A DNA stretch of 64,000 nucleotides from the NCBI RefSeq assembly GCF_900104245.1, contig NZ_FMXN01000008.1, positions 53,833 through 117,832 of the forward strand. The letters run 5' to 3'. This document shows, piece by piece, positions 47,701 to 55,814 of the stretch. Source of the DNA: Pseudidiomarina indica. Its GTDB lineage: Bacteria; Pseudomonadota; Gammaproteobacteria; Enterobacterales; Alteromonadaceae. Position 1 is the stretch's first letter. The number at the start of each line of letters is the position of its first letter. Made by a program: the position numbers and the translations under genes. Below the pieces are notes generated by a model. The model ran no database searches. It was not told the DNA's origin and worked only from the letters and a program-made list of their open reading frames with translations.

Positions 47701-47840
47701 TCTTTATTTTGGATGATCCTATCTTTAATGGCTTAGCCATTAGTTTAGTGTTCGGCTTGGCGGTGTCGACCTTACTCACCTTGATTGTGATTCCGCAACT
47801 TTATGCGGCACAACTGAGACGCACTTTACAGGTGCAATAA
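44712..47840 (+). CDS. RND efflux permease
   Basis: A 1042 aa inner-membrane proton-driven exporter of the HAE family: TM1 at about 17-36 (LTPLLALVGLLLGLIAALIT), then the large periplasmic loops. TM4 has the proton-relay Asp pair in GILVDDAIVVVENI, and the second half has GIIVRNSILLVDF. ATG at 44712 is preferred to an upstream TTG (44706) because GGTGA is well placed and it overlaps the adaptor gene by 11 bases. No outer-membrane channel gene follows, so a TolC homologue elsewhere would be needed. Confidence 0.93.
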   Translation: MNTNRFGIAGRMAAWGERSRLTPLLALVGLLLGLIAALITPREEEPQIDVTMVDVAVRYPGASVTQVADQLTTPLEQHLAKMQGIKHVYSVSNPGHALVTVQFDVGVPRHDALAELFDTVSSWQAQHPQFTQPIVNARGIDDVPILALTVTANEHHLNDVADTLIAPLQNVPGVRQVEILGAELDQVTVILDTATLSRVGLDLTQVAQALRQHNYSAHAGYRLAQGQQINVQVGGFIDSVAQLRQLVLTTHAGKPVRLEQVATIQEGTPVASRYVWQRKAGADAEPALTLTITKKPGENAVTVAAAVLERLNTIQQQWLPDDVEITVTRNYGQSADEKASTLIQKLIFATGSVMVLVLFTLGRREAAVVGVAVVLTLAMTLFASLMWGFTLNRVSLFALIFSIGILVDDAIVVVENIHRHLAAGESLKTIIPRAVDEVGGPTILATFTVIAALLPMAFVSGLMGPYMSPIPINASMGMLLSLLIALTVTPWLAQRWLRVGGTEQSHSRDQRLRGWYQRLMTPLLQSRRRRYGMGAGLIALIAIAMLLVGWQAVILKMLPFDNKSELKLVVDMPEGTPLEQTNATLMQLAIALDSVEEVIGTQIYAGTASPIGFNGLVRQYYLREASHLGDIQVTLAHARERSRSSHEIARAIRPLLQPIAEAAGATLKVVEVPPGPPVLAPIVAEVYGPTVAMREQAARTVLAQFGEVDGIVDQDTTLVSDAVEEVWAIQRERAAQLGVSAAQVAQVVETALAGVAITHIAEPGQLHPTPVIVRLPPSWQGQLSQLQSLTVTSDTTGAAIPIAELLERQTRPVAQPIYHKDLRPVIYVTGDMAGQNDSPLYGLFGVAGQLELPQSYIAQPNLWDQAAIKWDGEWQITYETFRDMGIAYAVGLFLIYLLVVAHFGSYRTPLVIMAPIPLTLIGILPGHALLNAQFTATSMIGMIALAGIIVRNSILLVDFIQAAVDAGEPLEEAVIEAATVRTKPIILTALAAMLGAFFILDDPIFNGLAISLVFGLAVSTLLTLIVIPQLYAAQLRRTLQVQ

Positions 47841-47842
47841 AA

Positions 47843-47859
47843 TGCACTATAATGGTGCA
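47843..47859. promoter_or_regulatory. NtrC binding site upstream of glnA
   Basis: TGCACTATAATGGTGCA matches the NtrC dyad TGCACCA-N3-TGGTGCA with one mismatch. It starts 3 bases after the RND permease stop and lies about 90 bases upstream of the sigma-54 promoter, a normal enhancer position. A partial second site (GGTGCAATAAAATGCAC) overlaps it on the left. Confidence 0.85.
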
Positions 47860-47932
47860 TGCTCGTGGTGTAGTCAGGTCCGGATTTTATGGAATTTGAT
47901 TAACCTAATGAAATAAAAGCAAAAATTAAAAC

Positions 47933-47948
47933 TGGCATTATTTTTGCT
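47933..47948 (+). promoter_or_regulatory. Sigma-54 promoter of glnA
   Basis: TGGCATTATTTTTGCT has the essential GG and GC spaced as in TGGCACR-N4-TTGCW, differing only at the C and R positions of the -24 element. Start of transcription is expected near 47958, 38 bases before glnA. Confidence 0.9.
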
Positions 47949-47995
47949 TGGTATGGATAGAAGACATTCATTCCTTATCTCGACCGGAGAATCCA

Positions 47996-49408
47996 ATGAA
48001 GACACCACAAGACGTTATGGCCCACATTGAAGAACACGATGTGAAATTTGTCGATTTACGCTTTACTGACACTAAAGGCAAGGAACACCACCTGACCATT
48101 CCAGTGTCCCAAATCGACGAAGAGTTCTTTGAAGCAGGCAAAATGTTTGATGGTTCCTCCATGAATGGTTGGAAAGGAATCAACGAATCTGACATGGTGC
48201 TGATGCCAGACTGCAACTCCATGGTGCTCGACCCCTTTACGGATGAAGTCACGCTGAATATTGTGTGTGACATTCTCGAGCCAGATACAATGCAAGGTTA
48301 CGATCGTGACCCGCGCTCAATAGCGCGTCGTGCTGAACAATATCTACAAAGTACCGGAATTGGTGATACCGCCTTGTTCGGCCCTGAACCAGAATTTTTC
48401 TTGTTCAATGACGTTCGCTTCCACACCGATATGAGCGGTAGCTTTTATAAAATTGAAGCGGACGAAGCAAAATGGAACTCAGGCAAAGTTTACGAAGGGG
48501 GTAACTTAGCCCACCGCCCTGCAGTGAAAGGGGGTTATTCGCCAGTCCCTCCAGTGGACTCAGCCCACGATATCCGTGGCACTATGAGTACCGTGATGGA
48601 AGATATGGGCTTGGTGGTTGAAGCGCATCACCATGAAGTGGGAACGGCCGGCCAGAACGAAGTGGCTACCCGTTTTAACACCTTGGTGAAAAAAGCAGAC
48701 GAAATTCAAATATACAAGTATGTGGTGCACAACGTTGCACATTCATATGGCATGACCGCAACCTTTATGCCGAAACCTTTGGTGGGTGATAATGGTTCTG
48801 GCATGCACGTACACATGTCCATCAGTAAAGATGGGCAAAACTTGTTCGCGGGCGATCAGTATGGTGGCTTGAGCGAAACTGCGTTGTATTACATTGGCGG
48901 CATCATTAAGCACGCACGCGCCCTGAATGCCTTCTGTAATCCAGCGACGAACTCGTACAAGCGGCTTGTCCCAGGCTTTGAAGCCCCAGTCATACTGGCC
49001 TATTCGGCTCGTAATCGTTCGGCATCCATTCGGATTCCAGTGGTTGCAAGTACCCGAGCGCGCCGCATTGAAGTGCGTTTCCCAGATCCAGCAGCAAACC
49101 CGTATTTATGTTTTGCGGCGTTGCTGATGGCTGGCCTTGATGGAATCAAGAACAAGATCCACCCAGGTGATGCTATGGATAAGGATCTGTACGACTTGCC
49201 ACCGGAAGAGGCGAAGGAAATTCCAACGGTCTGCCACTCGCTAGAAATGGCGCTAGAAGCGTTGGATAACGACCGCGAGTTTTTGAAAGCGGGCGGTGTT
49301 TTTACGGATGATATGATTGATGCATATATTAAGCTGCGTCATGCCGAAGTAATGCAGCTGAAAATGACCACACATCCGATTGAGTTTGATTTGTACTACA
49401 GTGTTTAA
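47996..49408 (+). CDS. glnA: Glutamine synthetase type I
   Basis: Dodecameric ATP-dependent ammonia-assimilating enzyme. The 470 aa protein starts [20 protein letters not shown], close to the 469 aa E. coli length, with [13 protein letters not shown], the glutamate-binding FGPEPEFF and the ATP-binding loop [17 protein letters not shown]399 in DLYDLPPEE is the adenylylation site, so the enzyme is type I-beta and controlled by GlnE. The start follows CCGGAGAATCC. Transcription is from the sigma-54 promoter with an NtrC enhancer site. Confidence 0.98.
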   Translation: MKTPQDVMAHIEEHDVKFVDLRFTDTKGKEHHLTIPVSQIDEEFFEAGKMFDGSSMNGWKGINESDMVLMPDCNSMVLDPFTDEVTLNIVCDILEPDTMQGYDRDPRSIARRAEQYLQSTGIGDTALFGPEPEFFLFNDVRFHTDMSGSFYKIEADEAKWNSGKVYEGGNLAHRPAVKGGYSPVPPVDSAHDIRGTMSTVMEDMGLVVEAHHHEVGTAGQNEVATRFNTLVKKADEIQIYKYVVHNVAHSYGMTATFMPKPLVGDNGSGMHVHMSISKDGQNLFAGDQYGGLSETALYYIGGIIKHARALNAFCNPATNSYKRLVPGFEAPVILAYSARNRSASIRIPVVASTRARRIEVRFPDPAANPYLCFAALLMAGLDGIKNKIHPGDAMDKDLYDLPPEEAKEIPTVCHSLEMALEALDNDREFLKAGGVFTDDMIDAYIKLRHAEVMQLKMTTHPIEFDLYYSV

Positions 49409-49440
49409 TCAACTTATTTCAGTGAGGTTAGAAAGAAGCA

Positions 49441-49647
49441 ATGAGACCCTTGGTGCTGGTTGCCGTATTACTGACATTTTTGCTCAGTATCGCTTTATTC
49501 GAAGATGATATGGGAGCGTCACAAGCGCCCCAAGTATCGACAAGCAATGAGGTTGTTTCTGAGGCTGATAAGCAGGCTCAACAACAGGCTGAATTATTAG
49601 CGCAAGAAACAGAAACAGGTTCCGTTAAGAATGGTCGTCCCGACTAA
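49441..49647 (+). CDS. Small single-pass membrane protein between glnA and ntrB
   Basis: A 68 aa reading frame with a hydrophobic start (MRPLVLVAVLLTFLLSIALF, a signal anchor or uncleaved signal). The rest is hydrophilic and Gln/Glu-rich (EADKQAQQQAELLAQETE). GAGG and AAAGAAG precede the ATG. It overlaps the ntrB start by 17 bases and sits in the glnA-ntrBC unit. I do not recognise the family. Position and length suggest a genuine gene, but the function is unknown. Confidence 0.65.
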   Translation: MRPLVLVAVLLTFLLSIALFEDDMGASQAPQVSTSNEVVSEADKQAQQQAELLAQETETGSVKNGRPD

Positions 49648-50779
49648 TTCTAAGGTTCCCTCCACGGGTTGCACCAAAAAGGTGCAACCCGACCTTAACC
49701 AGCTCTTAACGGCCATCATTCTGCTTGATGACCAGCTTACCATTGGCTACCTGAATACTGCCGCAGAAGCCCTATTAGACGGTAGTTTAAGACGTTTTTA
49801 CGGACAGCCTTTTCTCGATTTATTTCACTTTTCCAGTCTTGATTCTTTCGCGCTCCAGCAAGCTATTCGTGATCAGCAAACCATTTCTGATCGTGATGTC
49901 ACCATGGTCTTGCATGATGGGCGCCGCATTACCGTTGAATATACCGCTCAGCCTTTGGCTGGTGACGGTGAACAGCCAAGCATGTTGCTAGAACTACGCC
50001 AGACCGATCAACTCGCCCGTATCCATCAAGAAACCAGCCAGCAACATCAATTGCATGCCGCTCAAAGCATGGTGCGTGGGCTGGCCCATGAAATCAAAAA
50101 TCCTCTGGGGGGCCTGCGGGGCGCTGCCCAGCTCTTAGCCAGTGAACTACCAGATGCGGAGCTTCGTGAATACACCGATTTAATTATTCGCCAGGCCGAT
50201 CGGCTCAGCGCGCTGGTGGACCGTATGTTGGGTTCCAACCAAATTCAGCAGCAAGCCCCCGCCAACATTCACGAACTGCTGGAGCATGTAGTGCAAGTGG
50301 TGAGCCTAGGCAATCAGCAGCCACTGCAGTGGGTAAAAGACTACGACCCCAGCTTGCCCTCGTTAACCACCGCTGCCGGACCGCTGGAACAAGTGTTGTT
50401 AAACCTGGTGGTGAATGCCTGTGATGCGCTGCGTGAAAGCCAGACTGACAACCCTACTGTAACGTTGAAAACGCGTGTGGCTCACCAGCAAACCTTGTAT
50501 GGCAAACGATATCGCCAATGTGCGGTGATTGTGGTGCAAGATAATGGCCCCGGCATTGCCGATGAGATTCGCGATACCCTGTTTTATCCCATGGTGAGTG
50601 GGCGTGCGAAAGGAACCGGACTGGGGCTTTCAATCGCACAGAACATCGTGCACCAGCATGGGGGTAAAATAGAGGTGGAGTCGGAACCCGGCCTCACCGA
50701 GTTTCGTGTGTACTTACCTTATATTGAAACCCGCGTTGACGGGCCCGAACCGGATAAATTAAAAGGAAACACGCTGTGA
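49631..50779 (+). CDS. glnL: Nitrogen regulation sensor kinase NtrB (GlnL)
   Basis: Cytoplasmic PII-controlled kinase/phosphatase of NtrC. The 382 aa protein has a PAS domain (about 20-120, IILLDDQLTIGYLNTAAEALL), the dimerisation helix with phospho-acceptor H153 in RGLAHEIKNPLGGLRGAAQLL, and an ATPase domain with VLLNLVVNACDAL, DNGPGI and GRAKGTGLGLSIA. ATG at 49631 is used; an in-frame GTG at 49682 is possible. The region between them contains an NtrC-site-like hairpin. ntrC follows with a GTGA overlap. Confidence 0.95.
   Translation: MVVPTNSKVPSTGCTKKVQPDLNQLLTAIILLDDQLTIGYLNTAAEALLDGSLRRFYGQPFLDLFHFSSLDSFALQQAIRDQQTISDRDVTMVLHDGRRITVEYTAQPLAGDGEQPSMLLELRQTDQLARIHQETSQQHQLHAAQSMVRGLAHEIKNPLGGLRGAAQLLASELPDAELREYTDLIIRQADRLSALVDRMLGSNQIQQQAPANIHELLEHVVQVVSLGNQQPLQWVKDYDPSLPSLTTAAGPLEQVLLNLVVNACDALRESQTDNPTVTLKTRVAHQQTLYGKRYRQCAVIVVQDNGPGIADEIRDTLFYPMVSGRAKGTGLGLSIAQNIVHQHGGKIEVESEPGLTEFRVYLPYIETRVDGPEPDKLKGNTL
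49666..49690 (+). promoter_or_regulatory. NtrC-site-like hairpin at the start of ntrB
   Basis: GGGTTGCACC, loop AAAAA, GGTGCAACCC is a perfect 10-bp stem. Its centre TGCACCAAAAAGGTGCA (49670-49686) matches the NtrC consensus TGCACCA-N3-TGGTGCA with one mismatch. In E. coli an NtrC site at this place represses the glnL promoter; the same role is likely here. Confidence 0.75.
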
Positions 50780-52167
50780 GCGAGGTTTGGATTTTAGACG
50801 ACGACAGTTCAATTCGCTGGGTACTGGAACGAGCATTTGCGCGGGTTGGAGTCACCACAGCAAGCTTCGCAGATGCGACAGCGCTGTACGCAGCCCTGGC
50901 GGCGCGACGGCCGAAAGTACTGTTAACCGATATTCGCATGCCCGGTGATGATGGCTTGGCGGTGTTACGCCGCTTGCAGCAAGACTATCCCCAAGTGGCG
51001 GTGGTGGTGATGACCGCTCATTCTGATTTAGCCTCTGCGGTGCAAGCCTTTCAAGGCGGGGCCTTTGAGTATCTAGCCAAACCCTTTGATTTAGATGAAG
51101 TGGTAGCGACCGTAAAGCGTGCTTTGATTCGAGAGCCGAACCGTGACACCGAAGCAGCCCCGCCGCCCCCTGCGTTAACAAAAGAAATTATTGGCCAAGC
51201 GCCGGCCATGCAAGATGTTTTTCGGGCCATTGGGCGGCTATCGCAATCCAACGTAACGGTACTGATTACCGGGGCGTCCGGTACTGGTAAAGAGCTGGTG
51301 GCCCATGCGTTGCACCAACACAGCCCGCGGGCAGCGCGCCCCTTTATTGCGCTCAATATGGCTGCTATTCCCGCTGACTTGATTGAATCCGAATTATTTG
51401 GTCACGAGAAAGGCGCGTTTACGGGGGCGACGCAAAAACGCCAAGGGCGCTTTGAACAAGCCCATGGGGGGACCTTGTTCTTGGATGAAATTGGCGATAT
51501 GCCATTGGCCGTGCAAACACGGTTGCTACGCGTGTTAGCAGAAGGTCAGTTTTATCCGGTGGGAAGCTATCAACCGGTGCAAGTGGATGTGAGGATTATT
51601 GCTGCGACCCACCAAGATCTTGAAGAACGAGTGCGGGCTGGGGAGTTTCGCGAAGATTTATTTCATCGCTTGAATGTGATTCGGTTGCGGTTACCAAGCC
51701 TTGCCGAACGGCGTGAGGATATTCCTCAATTGGCTCAGCATTTTCTACAAGATGCCGCCAATGAACTCGGCGGGCGCGCCAAGAAACTAACCAAAGCAGC
51801 GCTGCAAGTGTTGCAACAGGCACCTTGGCCTGGCAACGTGCGGCAATTAGAAAATACCTGTCGCTGGTTAACGGTCATGGCACCCACGCAACTCGTTGAT
51901 AGTGGGGATTTACCCCCTGATCTACTGGCTGAAACAGGGCACGAAAAAGATGACAATTCTGCGCAATGGATTACACTGTTAAGACACGAACTGCAGCAGC
52001 GCTGCGCGGCAGGAGATACGGAAATTCTCGCGGAACTGGTGCCAACCATTGAACGGATTGCACTGGAAGTTGCGCTGGCCCACACCAATGGACACAAGCA
52101 AAAAACCGCAGCGTTATTAGGCTGGGGCAGAAATACGGTGACCCGCAAATTAAATGAGATGAAATAG
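50776..52167 (+). CDS. glnG: Nitrogen regulator NtrC (GlnG)
   Basis: Sigma-54 enhancer-binding protein. The 463 aa protein has a receiver domain with D9, D10, phospho-acceptor D52 (LLTDIRMPG) and the conserved Lys in YLAKPFD. The AAA+ domain has Walker [15 protein letters not shown] and the sigma-54 contact GAFTGA ([10 protein letters not shown]), with Walker [14 protein letters not shown]. The C-terminal Fis-type helix-turn-helix is [16 protein letters not shown]. The start is GTG, overlapping the ntrB stop. It should autoregulate this unit through the NtrC sites at 47843 and 49670. Confidence 0.97.
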   Translation: MSEVWILDDDSSIRWVLERAFARVGVTTASFADATALYAALAARRPKVLLTDIRMPGDDGLAVLRRLQQDYPQVAVVVMTAHSDLASAVQAFQGGAFEYLAKPFDLDEVVATVKRALIREPNRDTEAAPPPPALTKEIIGQAPAMQDVFRAIGRLSQSNVTVLITGASGTGKELVAHALHQHSPRAARPFIALNMAAIPADLIESELFGHEKGAFTGATQKRQGRFEQAHGGTLFLDEIGDMPLAVQTRLLRVLAEGQFYPVGSYQPVQVDVRIIAATHQDLEERVRAGEFREDLFHRLNVIRLRLPSLAERREDIPQLAQHFLQDAANELGGRAKKLTKAALQVLQQAPWPGNVRQLENTCRWLTVMAPTQLVDSGDLPPDLLAETGHEKDDNSAQWITLLRHELQQRCAAGDTEILAELVPTIERIALEVALAHTNGHKQKTAALLGWGRNTVTRKLNEMK

Positions 52168-52175
52168 CTGGTGGC

Positions 52176-52191
52176 GTAAAAGTTAGGTAAA
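52176..52191 (+). promoter_or_regulatory. CpxR box
   Basis: Two GTAAA repeats (52176-52180 and 52187-52191) separated by 6 bases match the Cpx consensus GTAAA-N5/6-GTAAA. It is 95 bases upstream of cpxR, consistent with autoregulation. Confidence 0.65.
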
Positions 52192-52285
52192 TGGAGTATC
52201 AAGGTTGAGTCCTACTTTACATAATTAAGACTCATCTATTAATCGTTGTATCATCAGATACAGACGCAGGAAGGATCGGATCACC

Positions 52286-52963
52286 ATGACAAAGTTATTA
52301 CTTGTAGATGACGATGCTGAATTGAGCAGCATGTTAGAGCAAATACTCACCAAAGAAGGCTATCAACTGACCTTGGCAGCCGATGGTGAAACAGGTTTGC
52401 ATCGGGCCTTAAGTGGGTCATACGATTTAATTTTGTTGGATGTGATGCTTCCCGGCATCGACGGGTTCCAGTTGTTGCAACGGTTGCGTCAACAAATGCG
52501 CAATACGCCGGTATTAATGCTCACCGCTCGTGGTGATGATGATGACCGCGTGCAAGGGCTGGAACTGGGTGCAGACGATTACTTACCGAAACCGTTTAAT
52601 CCCCGCGAATTGGTTGCGCGAGTGAAAGCATTATTGCGTCGTACGCCTAACACTGCGGTGATTCCAGATCCCATTCATTATGCTGGGTTCTATGTTGACC
52701 CCATGCAAAATGAAGTACGCTGTGACGAACACGTGCTGGAGCTTACCCCAACGGAATTCGATATTCTGCGCACCTTGGTGCAAGGGCAAGGCCAAGTGGT
52801 AAGTAAAGACCAACTTTCTGTGGCTGCGTTAGGCCGGCAGTTAGCCCCGTTTGATCGCAGTTTAGACGTTCATATCAGTAATATACGGAAGAAAATCACG
52901 CATAATCCAGAACGGATTCAGACTGTCCGCGGTCGAGGTTATCGCTTGCTGCAATTAGCGTAA
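52286..52963 (+). CDS. cpxR: Envelope-stress response regulator CpxR
   Basis: OmpR-family regulator of 225 aa. The receiver domain has D8, D9, phospho-acceptor D52 (LILLDVMLPGIDG) and YLPKPFNPRELVARV. The winged-helix DNA-binding domain begins near 130 (LELTPTEFDILRTLV) and ends with RTVRGRGYRLLQLA-type motif. It resembles CpxR closely (starting TKLLLVDDD). The Cpx box upstream and cpxA 7 bases downstream support the name. AGGAAGGATCGG precedes the ATG. Confidence 0.92.
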   Translation: MTKLLLVDDDAELSSMLEQILTKEGYQLTLAADGETGLHRALSGSYDLILLDVMLPGIDGFQLLQRLRQQMRNTPVLMLTARGDDDDRVQGLELGADDYLPKPFNPRELVARVKALLRRTPNTAVIPDPIHYAGFYVDPMQNEVRCDEHVLELTPTEFDILRTLVQGQGQVVSKDQLSVAALGRQLAPFDRSLDVHISNIRKKITHNPERIQTVRGRGYRLLQLA

Positions 52964-52970
52964 AGCGGTG

Positions 52971-54383
52971 ATGCCGATGCGTTGGTACCACTCGTTAACA
53001 TTACGGTTGCTGCTGCTCTTTTGGGCGTTGTTATTTGCTGTGGCAGCCAGTGGTTTCCTGTTGGCGATTTGGTCCGCACAGCCAGAAACGCCGCGGCCAT
53101 TATCGCCCGAAGTGCGCGACATTTTATCGCCACTACTGACCGATCAAAGTACCTTTTCATCCCTGACTCCCGGCCGCCTGTTAGCGGGCGATTATCGTGT
53201 TGCGGCGGCCGTTACCCCAGAAGAAGGCCCGAATCGGCTGCAACTGGAGCCGAATTTAGCCAACAGCCATCGCCATGAGCTGATGCAACAACTTGATGCC
53301 GAGCAACCAGAAAAACTACGCTTGCCTAATGGCATGTTGGTGGGACCCTTTAAACTTGGCAATCAACGTATTTTATTGATCAGACCGCTGACTGCCGAAG
53401 AGCGAGAAAGTTTTCTGCAACAGGCAGAAGAAGCAGAGCATGCGCGCACCTTAGTGCTGTTATTCGGTTCGTTGCTGATTGCGATTTTGCTTGGTTTTTG
53501 GCTGGTGGTGCCACTCAAGCGCTTGACCCAGGCGACTCGTGAAATTGCCGCGGGGGCCGATCAATTATACCTGAAACGCTTACCGAAACGTACCGACGAA
53601 CTCGGTGAGCTGGCGCGTGCCTTAGAAAATACCGCTCATGATCTCAAAGTTTCCCGCGATGCCCAGCGCCGCTTATTGAGTGACGTGTCGCACGAGCTTC
53701 GCTCGCCCTTGGCGCGCATGCAGGTGGCACTGATGTTGAGTTTGGACGATCAAAACGAAGTGACCAACCCGCACTTTCAGCAATTGAGCCGAGATGTGGA
53801 ACGGTTGAGCACCATCATAGAACGCATTTTGTCGTTATCGCGGCTGGAAAATGGGCTGGTGAAACTGACGCCGCAACCGGTTGATACCCATCAACTGGCA
53901 AGCACCCTGGTGGCCGACTTGGCCTATGTGGATAACCATTATGGCGAGCGCTTATTGGTGCTGGACGCAGATTGGCCGGTGACCCTAACCGATGATGAGT
54001 TGCTGCGATTAGTGATTGAAAACTTGGTGCGTAATGCGCTGCAATACACCTCAGGCTTGGTGGAGCTCGATTGTGTTCGCGAAAATACGGAAACCTTTAT
54101 CATTGTGGTACGTGACCATGGTGATGGCGTGCCAGAGCAACAATTGGAACAATTATTTGAGCCGTTCTTCCGTGGTGATCCATCGCGTCACCACAAGTCT
54201 GGCGTCGGCTTAGGAATGGCGCTTAGTGTGCGTGCCGCAAATGTCCTAGGTGGCTCGGTGAGTGCACGCAATCACCCTGAAGGGGGCTTAGAAATATCCA
54301 TTCGACTTCCGCTGAATGAAGTGACGAACGACGACACGAATGCAGTAACGAGTGAGCATGAAGCAGACGAAACACAGGGATGA
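52971..54383 (+). CDS. cpxA: Envelope-stress sensor kinase CpxA
   Basis: Inner-membrane histidine kinase of 470 aa: TM1 at about 8-33, a periplasmic sensor domain (about 34-160) and TM2 at about 163-183. The HAMP domain ends LARALENTAHDL, and the dimerisation helix has H241 in LSDVSHELRSPLARMQ. The ATPase domain has VIENLVRNALQYT, DHGDGVP and GVGLGMALS. A GTG 3 bases upstream is an equally possible start. pldB begins 26 bases inside its 3' end. Confidence 0.92.
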   Translation: MPMRWYHSLTLRLLLLFWALLFAVAASGFLLAIWSAQPETPRPLSPEVRDILSPLLTDQSTFSSLTPGRLLAGDYRVAAAVTPEEGPNRLQLEPNLANSHRHELMQQLDAEQPEKLRLPNGMLVGPFKLGNQRILLIRPLTAEERESFLQQAEEAEHARTLVLLFGSLLIAILLGFWLVVPLKRLTQATREIAAGADQLYLKRLPKRTDELGELARALENTAHDLKVSRDAQRRLLSDVSHELRSPLARMQVALMLSLDDQNEVTNPHFQQLSRDVERLSTIIERILSLSRLENGLVKLTPQPVDTHQLASTLVADLAYVDNHYGERLLVLDADWPVTLTDDELLRLVIENLVRNALQYTSGLVELDCVRENTETFIIVVRDHGDGVPEQQLEQLFEPFFRGDPSRHHKSGVGLGMALSVRAANVLGGSVSARNHPEGGLEISIRLPLNEVTNDDTNAVTSEHEADETQG

Positions 54384-55353
54384 TGATCCGCAATGGTTGC
54401 AGTTTTATACGCACCATATCCAGCCGTTTTGGCAGCAACATGTGAAAGTACAACAGCTTACCCGTCCTGATGGCGTGACCTTGGCTTGGTACTTATACCG
54501 CCCTGTTCACCCTAAAGCGCTGGTGGTGATTAGCCCCGGTCGCATTGAAAGTGGTGCCAAGTATCAAGAAACCTTGTGGGATTTAGCGCAAGCAGGTTAT
54601 GCGGTGGCCATTATTGACCATCGCGGCCAAGGCTTATCCGAGCGACTAACCCCTAATCCTCATCAAGGGTATGTGGATAACTTTCATGATTACGTGGCCG
54701 ATTTCGCCGCGATGATGCAGCAACTCAATGTGCAGTACGCGGACCTCCCAAAGTATTTGTTGGCGCATTCTATGGGGGCGACCATTGCGACCCTCTACTT
54801 GCTGCACTACCCTCACCAAATTACCCGTGCGGCGTTCAGCGCCCCCATGTTTGGGATTCAATTAGGGACTATTCAGCGGTGGGTTGCTCAACCATTGGTG
54901 CAAGCGGTGGCCGTGGTGAACCGCTGGTGTCGACCACAGCGGCCTTGGTATGTGAAAGGCGCAGGCAATTATCAAAAGCTTCCTTTCGCCAGCAATGAAT
55001 TAACTCATAGTGCCGCACGCTATCAGGTGTTTCGCGAACTCTATGAGGCGCAACCACAATTGAAGGTGGGTGGCCCGACCTATCGCTGGGTGGCTGAAGC
55101 CTTTCGTGCCATTCACAAGGTGCAGCAGCAGGCCCATGAACTTAAGGTGCCCTTACTGATTCTACAGGCCGGTGGCGATACCATTGTGGATAACCAGATG
55201 CAGCAGCGCTTTTTTACCCAGCATGCGAATGCCAGCAGTCAGCTGGTGCACATTGACCATGCGAAACATGAGCTGCTAATGGAAACAGACCGTTATCGCC
55301 AACCCGCGCTGGACCAGATTTTAGCTTGGTTTCAGAGCGGGGCAGCCGATTAA
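54358..55353 (+). CDS. pldB: Lysophospholipase L2-like hydrolase PldB
   Basis: A 331 aa alpha/beta hydrolase of the monoacylglycerol lipase/PldB group. The nucleophile elbow is AHSMGA with S138, preceded by the oxyanion region [15 protein letters not shown] and [13 protein letters not shown]. The acid residue is probably in [11 protein letters not shown] and the His in [12 protein letters not shown]. No signal peptide is present, so it faces the cytoplasm. An in-frame GTG at 54352 is an alternative start. It overlaps the end of cpxA and the convergent trmL stop by 4 bases. Confidence 0.85.
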   Translation: MKQTKHRDDDPQWLQFYTHHIQPFWQQHVKVQQLTRPDGVTLAWYLYRPVHPKALVVISPGRIESGAKYQETLWDLAQAGYAVAIIDHRGQGLSERLTPNPHQGYVDNFHDYVADFAAMMQQLNVQYADLPKYLLAHSMGATIATLYLLHYPHQITRAAFSAPMFGIQLGTIQRWVAQPLVQAVAVVNRWCRPQRPWYVKGAGNYQKLPFASNELTHSAARYQVFRELYEAQPQLKVGGPTYRWVAEAFRAIHKVQQQAHELKVPLLILQAGGDTIVDNQMQQRFFTQHANASSQLVHIDHAKHELLMETDRYRQPALDQILAWFQSGAAD

Positions 55354-55814
55354 CTGCCGTGACTAAAGTCACATTGGCGCCAGGCCTCATAACTTACCAA
55401 TGCCACCGCATTCGATAAATTCAGCGAGCGATTGTTTGGCATCATGGGAATGCGGAGGCGCATCTCGGGGGCGAGTTGAGCCATCACTTCAGGTGATAAT
55501 CCACTGGTTTCAGAGCCAAATAAGAGCACATCCCCCGCTTGGTAAGCCACCTCGGTGTAGTTATGAGTGCCTTTGGTCGTAATGGCGTAAATGGCGCGGT
55601 CGCCCATGGCTTGCTTAAATGCGGCAAAGTCTTCATGGAGTTCGACCCGGCTGAGATCATGGTAATCCAACCCCGCCCGGCGGAGCTTCTTCTCTTCTAA
55701 GTCAAACCCCAGCGGTTTGATCAGGTGCAAAGTACAACCATTGTTGGCACAAAGACGGATAATATTTCCGGTGTTGGCAGCCATCACCGGTTGAAATAAG
55801 GCTATCTGAAACAT
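55350..55814 (-). CDS. trmL: tRNA (cytidine(34)-2'-O)-methyltransferase
   Basis: SPOUT-family methyltransferase for the wobble base of tRNA-Leu. The 154 aa protein has [24 protein letters not shown] at the start and the knot motifs [15 protein letters not shown] and [22 protein letters not shown] near the C-terminus. Its length matches E. coli TrmL (157 aa). The start overlaps the stop of the upstream binding-protein gene by one base (TGATG), so both may be cotranscribed. Confidence 0.96.
   Translation of the reverse strand: MFQIALFQPVMAANTGNIIRLCANNGCTLHLIKPLGFDLEEKKLRRAGLDYHDLSRVELHEDFAAFKQAMGDRAIYAITTKGTHNYTEVAYQAGDVLLFGSETSGLSPEVMAQLAPEMRLRIPMMPNNRSLNLSNAVALVSYEAWRQCDFSHGS

Noticed and set aside
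47948..47995. Upstream extension of glnA by 16 codons
   Set aside because: It begins within the sigma-54 promoter, before the expected transcript start.
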